Assembly (NCBI GenBank): GCA_965215165.1 | Contig: CBDCCX010000006.1 | Span: 434,001 to 498,000 of the forward strand | Source: JANQRZ01 sp965215165 | Lineage (GTDB): Bacteria; Bacteroidota; Rhodothermia; Rhodothermales; JANQRZ01 | DNA length: 64,000 bases | Direction of reading: 5' to 3' | Shown: one piece after another, positions 41,329-50,117 of the stretch | Layout: every line of letters begins with the position of its first letter | Position numbering within the stretch: the stretch's first letter is position 1 | Made by a program: the position numbers and the translations under genes | Notes under the pieces: generated by a model | Databases searched by the model: none | Told to the model about the DNA's origin: nothing | What the model saw: the letters and a program-made list of their open reading frames with translations, nothing else

Positions 41329-43647
41329 TCACGCTGCGATCCGCTCCGGCACCTCGGCAGGCGGCGCGGCGGTAGCCTTCGGGCCGAGCAGGTGGAGCAG
41401 CGCCGGCAGCAGGAACAGGTCCGCCAAGACGGCCAGGACGACCGTCGCCGAGACCAGCGCGCCCATGTAGGTCGTGCTCTGGAAGACGCTCGTGGTCAGA
41501 ACGATGAAGCCGCCGAAGAGGATCACCGAGGTCAGGATCACCGCCTTGCCCGTCCCGAGGATCGTCGCGCGCAGCGCCGCGCGGTGGGGCACGCCGGCCG
41601 CCAGCTCCTGCCGGAGCCGGGCCAGCATGTGGATCGTGTCGTCGATGGCGATCCCGAAGGCGATCGAGAAGATCACCGCGGTCGCGGGCTTGATCTCGAT
41701 GCCGGTCACGCCCATCAGCCCGGCAATCACGACGAGCGGCGCGACGTTCGGCACGAGGGAGATCAGCACCAGCTTGACGTCGCGGAAGAGGAAGCCCATC
41801 AGCAGCGAGATGAACACGAACGCGAGGCCAATCGACAAGAGCAGGCTCTGCACGAGGTAGTCCGACAGCCCAGCGGCCAGCACGATGGTCCCGGTCTGCG
41901 TCGCCGTCACGTTCTCGGGCAGGGTCTCGGCGAGGAAGGCGTCGAAGTCGCGCCGGAAGGTCTTGATCTCGGCCGAGCCGACGTCGTCCATCATCGCGCT
42001 CAGCCGGACCTCGCCGTAGTCGAAGTCGACGAACCGGCGCAGCGCTTCCTCGTCGGTCAGCTCGAGGAGGAAGAAGTACTGCGCCGCGAGGTCGGCCGAC
42101 GCGGGAAGCCGGTAGGCCCCAGCGGAGTCGGCGCGCAGGGCGCGGTTGAGCTGCTTCAGCAGGTCCGTCGGCGCGACGACGCGGTGGACCGGCGGCTGCG
42201 CCGCGAGGTACTGCTCGACGGCCTCGACCGTCTGCAAGAGCGCCGGGTCCTTGAAGGCGTCCGGCGCGCCGGCCGTCAGGAGCAGCTCGAAGCGGAACGG
42301 CGAGACGATGTGCTCCTCGAAGAACCGGATGTCCTGGTAGACCTGCGTCCGTGGCCCGAGGTCGTCGTTGATGTACGAGTTCACCCGGAGCTGCGACGCC
42401 CCGACCAGGCTGAGCGCGCAGACCACGGCGGTGGCGACCAGGATCGCCTTCGCCCGGCGCTCGGCGAAGCCGTCGACCCAGCCCAGGAACCGGGTGAACC
42501 CGCCGAGGCTGAGCCGCTCGGTCTGCGCCTTCGTGGGTGTCTTCGTCCAGAGCAGGACCGTCGTGATGAGCACCAGCGAGAGTCCGAACGTCAGCACCAC
42601 GCCGAGCGCTGTGAACGCGCCGAACCGCTTCATCGGGACCACCTGACTCGTGGCGAGCGTGCCGAAGCCGATGGCCGTCGTGACGCTCGTCAGCAGGGTC
42701 GCCGCGCCCAGGCGGACCGCCATCTGCCGGATCGCGGCGCGCCGGTCGAGGCCGGCCCCGAGGCCGTCGTAGTACTTCGCCAGGAGGTGCACCGAGTCCG
42801 CCACGGCGACGACCAGGATGATCGCCGCGAGCGTGCTCGTCAGCACGTCGATCGACGAGCCGAGCATCATCATCGCCGTGATCGTCCACAGCACCCCGAG
42901 CCAGACGACGACGATCGGGAGCACGACGCCGCGCACGTTGCGGAACATCCAGATCAGGACCAGGATGATGACGAGCGAGGCGAGGCCGATGGACCGAATC
43001 ACCTCGGTTTGGAGGAGTGTGACGTAGGCGTTGCGGAGGTACGGATAGCCCGACCACCGGACATCGTAGCGGTCCCCGAAAGGTTCGAGCGCCGCCTCGG
43101 CCGCCTCGATGATCGCGCCTCGGGTGGCGAACTCGTTGAGCGCCGGCTCGATGCGGATGAAGAGGGCCGTCGCCGTGCCGGCGTCGTTGACCACGTAGCC
43201 CGCCGCGAGCGAGTCGCCGAGGACGGCCTCTCGGATCGCCCGGAGCGAATCGGGGTGGTCCACGATGGCCCCGACGAGCGGCGCGACCTCAACGCCCTCG
43301 AGCGTCCCGCGCAGGTTCTCGATGGAGGTCACCGAGGCCACGTCCTCGACGCCGTCGATGGCCTCGAGCGCGGTCGTCATGGCCCGCAGGTCGCGCAGCG
43401 TCTCGAGCGCGAACACGTCGTCCGTCTCGAAGCCAACCACGATGAAGGCATCGTCCGGCTCGTAGTCCGCGGTAAACGCCCGGTATTCCTGGATCGCCGG
43501 GTCGTCGGCCGGGAGGAAGTTCTCGAGGTTGTAGTCGAACCGGATGCCACCGACGAGGAGGTAAACCCCAGCGGCGAGCGAGAGCACGACGAGCGCGCCG
43601 AAGGCGAGGCGCGGAAAGCGGAGGAGAAAGTCGGCGACGCGCTGCAT
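41329..43647 (-). CDS. MMPL/RND superfamily transporter
   Basis: 772 residues with the RND/MMPL layout. TM1 (LAFGALVVLSLAAGVYLLVGG) is followed by a large periplasmic loop beginning FDYNLENFLPADDPAIQEY, a block of five helices (LASLVIILVLIWMFRN...TLAAIILVVAVADSVHLLAKYYDGL), a second periplasmic loop and a second block (SIGLAFVFISLLMGFLF...AFGIAIDDTIHMLARL). The D-S-V-H and D-D-T-I-H motifs in TM4/TM10 are the proton-relay signatures. It is similar to bacterial RND exporters of lipids or hopanoids. The substrate is unknown and no adaptor protein gene is adjacent. Confidence 0.88.
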   Translation of the reverse strand: MQRVADFLLRFPRLAFGALVVLSLAAGVYLLVGGIRFDYNLENFLPADDPAIQEYRAFTADYEPDDAFIVVGFETDDVFALETLRDLRAMTTALEAIDGVEDVASVTSIENLRGTLEGVEVAPLVGAIVDHPDSLRAIREAVLGDSLAAGYVVNDAGTATALFIRIEPALNEFATRGAIIEAAEAALEPFGDRYDVRWSGYPYLRNAYVTLLQTEVIRSIGLASLVIILVLIWMFRNVRGVVLPIVVVWLGVLWTITAMMMLGSSIDVLTSTLAAIILVVAVADSVHLLAKYYDGLGAGLDRRAAIRQMAVRLGAATLLTSVTTAIGFGTLATSQVVPMKRFGAFTALGVVLTFGLSLVLITTVLLWTKTPTKAQTERLSLGGFTRFLGWVDGFAERRAKAILVATAVVCALSLVGASQLRVNSYINDDLGPRTQVYQDIRFFEEHIVSPFRFELLLTAGAPDAFKDPALLQTVEAVEQYLAAQPPVHRVVAPTDLLKQLNRALRADSAGAYRLPASADLAAQYFFLLELTDEEALRRFVDFDYGEVRLSAMMDDVGSAEIKTFRRDFDAFLAETLPENVTATQTGTIVLAAGLSDYLVQSLLLSIGLAFVFISLLMGFLFRDVKLVLISLVPNVAPLVVIAGLMGVTGIEIKPATAVIFSIAFGIAIDDTIHMLARLRQELAAGVPHRAALRATILGTGKAVILTSVILFGGFIVLTTSVFQSTTYMGALVSATVVLAVLADLFLLPALLHLLGPKATAAPPAEVPERIAA

Positions 43648-44360
43648 GAGGGGGAGGTGGGCCGCCGGGTCTACGCCGCTCCGCCCCGCCGGGTCTTGAA
43701 GCGCCGGGGAATAGCGTTTCCGACACGGTGGGTGCTGCCTGGCATGGGCACGCCGGTCGAGCCGGGCGCTGAGTCTTCCGTGCCTGCCGTCCTACGCTGA
43801 ACCGGGTCTCACATCGTGAGCCAGGGGTCGGCGGGGAACGGCTGTGCCTCGCCGATTTCCAGCTCCCTGAAGCGCAGGTGCGTCGAGTTCAGGAGCACGT
43901 TCCGCTCGTGCCCCGCTCCGCCGGCTCCCCGCGCACGCGCGCGATGCTCGCGCCGCCCGCCTCGGAGGGCGTGCCGAGCGGCCGGGCCGAGCGGCCGGGC
44001 CAAGCCGGTAGCGGTGGTAACGAGCCGGAAGCCTTCGCCGTCAGCGCGAGGCCGACCTCGGGTTGCTCATCTGCGGGGTCTGATTCAAGTGCAGAGCCTC
44101 TTCCGTCGTGGTGTCCGGGTCGGGCGGCGGCCGGGGCTTTGGGTTGGCAGCCGGCGAGGAGGAGCGTGCGGTGAGGCGCGGCGAGAGAGGGGTGAACCGA
44201 CGGTGGCAGGGCGAGGCCGTATTGATAGAAGGCATGGGCGTGTGGTTTCAGCGCGTCGCGCTTTGCCCGAGGCTTCATCCTTCCGGCGGTGGTGAGCGGA
44301 ACGATGCCCGCTGCCTCCGGTTTTCAGTCGGATTCCGCCGCCCGCATTTTTCCCCTTCGT
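43648..44360. other. 712-bp region without an intact gene
   Basis: Between the RND transporter and uvrA no open frame has convincing protein character. The minus strand holds scattered gene-like fragments in different frames (see the next entry). The first 160 bases (43,648-43,808) show nothing recognisable. Confidence 0.5.
43809..44235 (-). pseudogene. Possible frameshifted lipoprotein gene
   Basis: Reading the minus strand, a lipobox-like LLLAGCQPKAPA fragment is followed in a second frame by PPDPDTTTEEALHLNQTPQ, then back to EVGLALTA, then in a third frame EGFRLVTTATG and finally LRFRELEIGEAQPFPADPWL ending in TGA. Each fragment has protein-like composition but no single frame joins them, suggesting a decayed lipoprotein gene with several indels. 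Sequencing errors could produce the same picture. Confidence 0.3.
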
Positions 44361-47348
44361 ATGGACGACCAGATCACGATTCGCGGTGCCCGCGAGCACA
44401 ACCTCCAGAACGTCGACCTCGACCTGCCGCGCGGCCAGCTCGTCGTCATCACCGGCCTGAGCGGGAGCGGCAAGTCGTCGCTCGCCTTCGACACGATCTA
44501 CGCCGAGGGGCAGCGGCGCTACATGGAGTCGCTCAGCGCCTACGCCCGGCAGTTCCTCGGCGTGATGGAGCGGCCCGACATCGACTTTATCGACGGCCTC
44601 TCGCCGGTGATCGCCATCGAGCAGAAGACGGTCTCGCGCAACCCCCGAAGCACGGTCGGGACCGTCACGGAGATCTACGACTTCCTCCGGCTGCTCTACG
44701 CCCGCGCCTCGGACGCCTACTCCTACGCCTCCGGCCGCCGGATGCGGCGGCAGTCCGACGACGAGATCATCGACGCCCTGCTCGACTTCCCCGAGGGCAC
44801 GAAGGTCGTCGTCCTCGCGCCCGTCGTGCGTGGCCGCAAGGGCCACTACCGCGACCTCTTCGAGCAACTCGCCGGCCAGGGCTTCGAGCGCGTCCGCGTC
44901 GACGGTGAGTTGCGCGAGATCTCGAAGGGGATGAAGGTGGACCGCTACAAAATCCACGACATCGAAGTAGTAGTCGACCGGCTCGTGGTCAAGGACGGCG
45001 CGCGGCCCCGGATCGCGCGCGCGGTCGAGCTCGCCCTCGGGATGGGCGGCGGGACGCTCGTCGCCTCCGTCCCCGGCGGGGAGGACCGCCTGATGAGCCG
45101 CCACCTCACCGACCCCGAGGGCGGGCTGAGCTACGACGACCCCTCGCCCAACACGTTCAGCTTCAACAGCCCGTACGGCGCGTGCCCCGACTGCAACGGG
45201 CTGGGCGTCCGCAAGGAGATCGACCCCGACCTCGTCATCCCGAACCCGAAGAAGACCATCGCCCAGGGCGGCCTGGCCCCGCTCGGGACGCCGCGTGACA
45301 TCTGGGTGTTCTCCCAGCTCCGCGCCGTCGCCGATGCCTACGGGTTCGACTTCGAGACGCCCCTCGAGAAGCTGTCCGACGAGCAGTTGAATGTCATTCT
45401 GGAAGGGGCAGGCGACGAGCAGTTCGACATCGTCTACTCGTACAAAGGCCGCGAGGTAAAGTACGAGCACCGCTTCGGCGGGGTCTACCAGCACATCGCC
45501 CACACCCACGCGACGACCAACTCGACGACCCAGAAGAAGTGGGCCGAGGCGTTCATGCGCGTCCGCCCGTGCCGGACCTGCGGCGGCGGCCGGCTCAAGC
45601 CCGAGAGCCTCAGCTACCGCATCGGCAACACGGGCACGTTCGAGGGCGACGCCTCGATCGCGGACCTGGTGCAGAAGGACCTGCGGAGCCTCCGCGACTG
45701 GTTCGGGAAGCTGAAGCTGGAGGGCCGGCAGGCGACGATCGGCGAGCCGGTGGTGAAGGAGATCGCCGAGCGGCTGGACTTCCTGCTGAACGTCGGGCTG
45801 GACTACCTCGCGCTCGACCGGACGGCGCGGACGCTCTCCGGCGGCGAGTCGCAGCGCATCCGCCTCGCCACTCAGATCGGCACCCAGCTCACGGGCGTGC
45901 TCTACGTCCTCGACGAGCCGAGCATCGGTCTCCACCCGCGCGACAACGGCAAGCTGATCGCCTCGCTCCGCAACCTCCGCGACCTGGGCAACTCGGTCCT
46001 GGTGGTCGAGCACGACCGCGAGATGATCGAGGCGGCGGACTTCGTGGTCGATCTCGGGCCAGGCGCGGGCGAGTACGGCGGCCACGTCCTCGGCGCGGGC
46101 ACGCCGGCCGAGCTGGCGCGTGGGTCGGCCGAGCGCAGCCTGACCGTGGCGTACCTCACGGGCGACCGGCAGATACCGGTCCCGGCTCGGCGACGCGAGG
46201 GCAACGGCCACGAGGTCGTGCTGGAGGGCGCGCGCGGGCACAACCTCAAGGACGTCACCTTCCGCCTCCCGCTCGGGACGTTCACGTGCGTCACCGGCGT
46301 TTCCGGCTCTGGCAAATCGTCGCTCATCAACCAGACCCTCTACCCGATCCTGGCGCAGCACTTCCACAACGCGCAGCGCGTCCCACTCCCCTACAACGAG
46401 ATCGCCGGGCTGGAGCACGTCGACAAGGTCATCGCCATCGACCAGAGCCCCATCGGCCGGACGCCGCGCTCGAACCCGGCGACCTACACCGGCCTATTCA
46501 CTTATATCCGCGACCTGTTCGCCCAGATGCCCGAGGCCCAGATCCGAGGCTACAAGCCGGGGCGGTTCTCGTTCAACACCAAGGGCGGGCGGTGCGAGAC
46601 GTGCAAGGGCGCGGGGATCGTCAAGCTCGAGATGAACTTCCTGCCGGACGTCTACGTCGTCTGCGAGACGTGCCGTGCCCGGCGCTACAACCCCGAGACG
46701 CTCGAGATCCGGTACAAGGGCAAGAACATCGCCGAGGTCTTGGCGATGCCCGTCAGCGAGGCCCTGGCGTTTTTCGAGGCCGTCCCGCGCATCGCCCGCA
46801 AGCTCCGCACGCTCGACGCCGTCGGGCTGGGCTACGTCCGCCTCGGGCAGCAGGCGACGACGCTCTCCGGTGGCGAGGCGCAGCGGGTCAAGCTCTCGAA
46901 GGAGCTGTCGCGCCCCGGCACCGGCAGCACCGTCTACATCCTCGATGAGCCGACGACCGGCCTCCACTTCGAGGACATCCGCCACCTGCTCCGCGTGCTC
47001 CAGGCGCTCGTCGAGAAGGGCAACACGGTGCTCGTGATCGAGCACAACACGGACGTCATGAAGGTCGCCGATCACGTCATCGACCTAGGCCCCGACGGCG
47101 GCGAGGCCGGCGGGCACCTCCTCTTCGCCGGTACCCCGGAGCAGCTCGCCGAGGCCGACACCCCGACGGCCGCGTTCGTCGCCGAGGAGCTAGCCCGAAG
47201 CGCGGACGCCCACGGCGGCGATGGTTCGGCTTCGCTCACCACAGGCTCCGCGGCCGTGGACCTCGACGACCTGACGGGCGACGACGAGCCGGAGGAAGAC
47301 GAGGTCGAGGAGGAGCCGGAGGAGGAAGGCGAGGCCGCTATGACGTGA
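44361..47348 (+). CDS. uvrA: Excinuclease ABC subunit A
   Basis: 995 residues from the ATG at 44361 (MDDQITIRGAREHNLQNVD). It has two ABC modules: Walker A GLSGSGKSSLAF and GVSGSGKSSLIN, signatures RTLSGGESQRIRLA and TTLSGGEAQRVKLS, and Walker B VLDEPSIGLHP and ILDEPTTGLHF. The C-terminal zinc module CETCKGAG...CETCRARRY is complete. The N-terminal zinc module keeps only the second CxxC (ACPDCNGLG), the first being replaced by TDPEGGLSYDDPSP. An acidic tail (DDEPEEDEVEEEPEEEG) ends in AAMT. The last ~378 bp recur at 51355, beyond two foreign genes. Confidence 0.96.
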   Translation: MDDQITIRGAREHNLQNVDLDLPRGQLVVITGLSGSGKSSLAFDTIYAEGQRRYMESLSAYARQFLGVMERPDIDFIDGLSPVIAIEQKTVSRNPRSTVGTVTEIYDFLRLLYARASDAYSYASGRRMRRQSDDEIIDALLDFPEGTKVVVLAPVVRGRKGHYRDLFEQLAGQGFERVRVDGELREISKGMKVDRYKIHDIEVVVDRLVVKDGARPRIARAVELALGMGGGTLVASVPGGEDRLMSRHLTDPEGGLSYDDPSPNTFSFNSPYGACPDCNGLGVRKEIDPDLVIPNPKKTIAQGGLAPLGTPRDIWVFSQLRAVADAYGFDFETPLEKLSDEQLNVILEGAGDEQFDIVYSYKGREVKYEHRFGGVYQHIAHTHATTNSTTQKKWAEAFMRVRPCRTCGGGRLKPESLSYRIGNTGTFEGDASIADLVQKDLRSLRDWFGKLKLEGRQATIGEPVVKEIAERLDFLLNVGLDYLALDRTARTLSGGESQRIRLATQIGTQLTGVLYVLDEPSIGLHPRDNGKLIASLRNLRDLGNSVLVVEHDREMIEAADFVVDLGPGAGEYGGHVLGAGTPAELARGSAERSLTVAYLTGDRQIPVPARRREGNGHEVVLEGARGHNLKDVTFRLPLGTFTCVTGVSGSGKSSLINQTLYPILAQHFHNAQRVPLPYNEIAGLEHVDKVIAIDQSPIGRTPRSNPATYTGLFTYIRDLFAQMPEAQIRGYKPGRFSFNTKGGRCETCKGAGIVKLEMNFLPDVYVVCETCRARRYNPETLEIRYKGKNIAEVLAMPVSEALAFFEAVPRIARKLRTLDAVGLGYVRLGQQATTLSGGEAQRVKLSKELSRPGTGSTVYILDEPTTGLHFEDIRHLLRVLQALVEKGNTVLVIEHNTDVMKVADHVIDLGPDGGEAGGHLLFAGTPEQLAEADTPTAAFVAEELARSADAHGGDGSASLTTGSAAVDLDDLTGDDEPEEDEVEEEPEEEGEAAMT
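46960..47337 (+). repeat. uvrA 3'-end repeat, copy 1 (inside intact uvrA)
   Basis: This ~378-bp segment (from the codons for LHFEDIRHLL to EEEGEA) is nearly identical to 51355-51732. I count about four differences, two of them within the first 40 bp. The copies diverge at the very end: here the gene ends EAAMT-stop, there EAVA-stop. The copies flank the island 47,338-51,354. Confidence 0.93.
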
Positions 47349-47411
47349 GGGTGTCGGCACTCTAGGTTATGTTGTTGACGAGCCGATCATTTCATTTGCC
47401 CGCCCTTCGAG

Positions 47412-50117
47412 ATGGAATTAGAGATACAGGACATTCCCATAATTCTAGAAACGGACGAAGTCATTCGAGAGGCGCTCGCCGAGACGAGGGGCGCTCGCTT
47501 CTATAGGTGTGCCTTGCAGGTGAACCCGTTCGAGTATGCGATTCACCATGCGGCCAAGACAGAGTGGGGTGATGAGCCTTCGTATAACGAGGCGATGGTC
47601 GAAGCTCTGGTTGAGGCTGGAGTTGAAGTGATTGGCATCACCGACCACTACCGAATCGAAACGGCTCAAGGGTTGATGGAAGCTGCTCAGGCAGCAGGCA
47701 TCCACGTATTTCCGGGATTCGAGGCCAACACCGATACAGGAATCCACTTTCTATGTCTGTTTGACTCGGATACACCGATTCGGGAGATCCAGGATTGTAT
47801 TGCGGCGTGCGGAATCAAAGGGCAGGTTCAGGGATCGGATTCACCGCGGGGTGAGATTGACTCCAGGGAGTTGCTTTCGAGGTGCCGCAATAAGTGGGAT
47901 GCGGTGTGTGTTGCGGCTCATGCCACGGGCAAGAATGGGATGCTCAAGGTTTACACAGGAGCCACCAGAGCAAGTGCTTGGACGAATCCCGATCTGATCG
48001 CCGCTGCTATTCCGGGACCGATCAAAGACTTGCCCGAGAACTATAGGAGTATGGTTCTAGGGACGCAACCTGAATACCGGCGTGAGCGTCTGGTCGCTCT
48101 CATTAATGCATGTGATGTCAAGGGACCGTCTTATGTCTCCAAGCCTGGAGCAACGACGTTCATTAAAATGTCTGAGGTCTCCGTTGAAGGGTTGCGGCAG
48201 GCGTTTCTCGACCCCGAGTCCCGCATTCGGCTGAACTCTGATCCGGTGCCAGAAGAGCACGCGGAGTTTGTTGCAATGGGGTGGGAGGGAGGCTTCCTCG
48301 ATGGAATCCGAATCTATTTCAATGAGAACCTGAACGTATTGGTAGGTGGGCGCGGAAGCGGCAAGTCCACGATCATCGAGAGCATTCGCTACGTGCTCGG
48401 TCTCGATGCCGTCGGAGAGGACGCACAGAAAGCGCATGACAGTGTGGTCAAACATGTGCTTCGGAGTGGAACGAGGGTGTCGTTGCTCGTGCGCCGCTAC
48501 GTGCCGTCTCGGCGAGACTACCTCATTACGCGGACCGTCCCCAATCCGCCAACGGTGAAAGACGGTGATGGCAACGTGCTCAACGTGAGTCCTTCTGACG
48601 TCATTCCGGGTATCGAGATTTATGGGCAGCACGAGATCTCGGAACTGGCGAAGGACCAGTCCAAACTGACCCGTTTGTTGGAGCGTTTCACCGCGCCGAC
48701 GTTATCTACTCGCCAGCAAAGGCAGGCCGTCGAGATCGAACTGGAGAAATCACGCAAGCGACTTCTCGATTTGAGTCGTGAGAAAGAACAGATCGAAGAC
48801 CGGCTTCGTGAACTGCCGGCTATTGAGGAGACGCTGAAGCAGTATGAGAGTGCCGGACTCGAAGAGAAACTTGGAGAGCAAAGCCGTTTGGTTCGTGAGG
48901 AGCGCGTCATCGCTACGGCCCGCGAGCGGATCGCTGACGTGAAGGAGGGTCTGGATGCGTTGCGAGGCGTTCTGCCGCTAGATCGAGCGTTCCTGTCCGA
49001 GAACTCCTTGAGCGGCCTGCCCAACCGTGCGCTCCTCGCCCCCCTCGATGAAGCTCTGGTCCGCTTGGAGCAATCCGTTTCAGAGGCTGTTACGAACGCC
49101 GAAGCTCGCGTCTCAACAGTAGAATCGGAGGTGGCCGAGGTGCGCGAGAAGTGGAATGTTGAGCGCGACAAGGCCACGGCAGGCTATGAAAAAGCCCTCC
49201 GAGAGCTTCAGAAGGACAGAATCGACGGCGAGGAGTTCATCCGGTTGCGGCGGCAGATTGAGACGCTACGCCCGCTCAACGAACGACTGGCGACGCTTCG
49301 GCGTGAGCGCCAGCAGGCCGAGCAGCGCCGACGAAATCTCCTCGCTGAATGGGAGGAGACGAAGCGTGAAGCCTATGCGGCGCTGGAAAAGGCCGCGAAG
49401 AGAGTCAGCAAGCGTCTCGGGGATCGTGTAGACGTTCAGGTCGATTACCAGGGAGACCGGACGGCACTGCGGGACCTGCTCGATGAAGCGATGACCGGAA
49501 AGCGCAAGCCGATCCTGGATGCACTCGATAAGGAGAAGAGTTTATCGTTACAGGTCCTCGCTGCCGCTTGCCGTGACGGAGTGGCACCCCTGCAAGACAA
49601 CTTCAACCTCTCGAAAGCGCAAGCGCAACGACTCGCCGATTTGGATGAGAGCACGTGTTTGAAGATCGAGGAGTTGGACCTTCCTCCTACGACCCGACTC
49701 CGACTCAATATTGCCGGTGAAGGGCAGGACGCAGAGTGGCGCGCACTCAACGAACTATCGACCGGGCAGCGGGCTACTGCCGTCCTGCTGCTGCTGCTGC
49801 TCGAATCACAAGCGCCTCTCGTCGTGGATCAGCCGGAAGACGATCTCGACAACCGCTTCATCTCCGACGATGTGGTGCCTGCGATTCGCCGTGAGAAGAA
49901 GTACCGTCAGTTTGTGTTCGCTACGCACAACGCCAACATCCCTGTTCTTGGTGACGCTGAACTGATTCTCGGGCTGAGTTCCAGAGCCGAGCACGGCCTC
50001 ATCCCGGAAGAACATCGGGGAGCTATTGACAAGCCGACTATCTCTCATCTCGTCGGAGAAATCCTCGAAGGCGGGCAAGCCGCGTTCGAGTGGCGACGTC
50101 TCAAGTACGGATTCTGA
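47412..50117 (+). CDS. PHP-domain/SMC-like ATPase (TrlF-like), putative defence protein
   Basis: 901 residues. The N-terminal PHP-like phosphoesterase domain has GITDH (His79), FEANTDTGIHFLCLFD and VAAHATGKNG. The usual first HxH motif is missing (ALQVNPFEYA in its place), so the metal site may be altered. An SMC/RecN-like ATPase follows: Walker A GGRGSGKST (312-320), Q-loop IYGQHEISELAKD, a long coiled coil (about 430-660), signature NELSTGQRATAVLLL, Walker B LVVDQPEDDLDN and H-loop FATHNANIP. Similar PHP-ATPase proteins are found in defence islands. It is coupled to the next gene by a TGATG overlap. Composition is AT-richer than the flanks, which suggests transfer. Confidence 0.8.
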   Translation: MELEIQDIPIILETDEVIREALAETRGARFYRCALQVNPFEYAIHHAAKTEWGDEPSYNEAMVEALVEAGVEVIGITDHYRIETAQGLMEAAQAAGIHVFPGFEANTDTGIHFLCLFDSDTPIREIQDCIAACGIKGQVQGSDSPRGEIDSRELLSRCRNKWDAVCVAAHATGKNGMLKVYTGATRASAWTNPDLIAAAIPGPIKDLPENYRSMVLGTQPEYRRERLVALINACDVKGPSYVSKPGATTFIKMSEVSVEGLRQAFLDPESRIRLNSDPVPEEHAEFVAMGWEGGFLDGIRIYFNENLNVLVGGRGSGKSTIIESIRYVLGLDAVGEDAQKAHDSVVKHVLRSGTRVSLLVRRYVPSRRDYLITRTVPNPPTVKDGDGNVLNVSPSDVIPGIEIYGQHEISELAKDQSKLTRLLERFTAPTLSTRQQRQAVEIELEKSRKRLLDLSREKEQIEDRLRELPAIEETLKQYESAGLEEKLGEQSRLVREERVIATARERIADVKEGLDALRGVLPLDRAFLSENSLSGLPNRALLAPLDEALVRLEQSVSEAVTNAEARVSTVESEVAEVREKWNVERDKATAGYEKALRELQKDRIDGEEFIRLRRQIETLRPLNERLATLRRERQQAEQRRRNLLAEWEETKREAYAALEKAAKRVSKRLGDRVDVQVDYQGDRTALRDLLDEAMTGKRKPILDALDKEKSLSLQVLAAACRDGVAPLQDNFNLSKAQAQRLADLDESTCLKIEELDLPPTTRLRLNIAGEGQDAEWRALNELSTGQRATAVLLLLLLESQAPLVVDQPEDDLDNRFISDDVVPAIRREKKYRQFVFATHNANIPVLGDAELILGLSSRAEHGLIPEEHRGAIDKPTISHLVGEILEGGQAAFEWRRLKYGF

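Noticed and set aside
41392..43800. Long plus-strand open frame opposite the MMPL/RND transporter
   Set aside because: The translation is highly charged and low-complexity without motifs. The minus strand encodes an unambiguous transporter.
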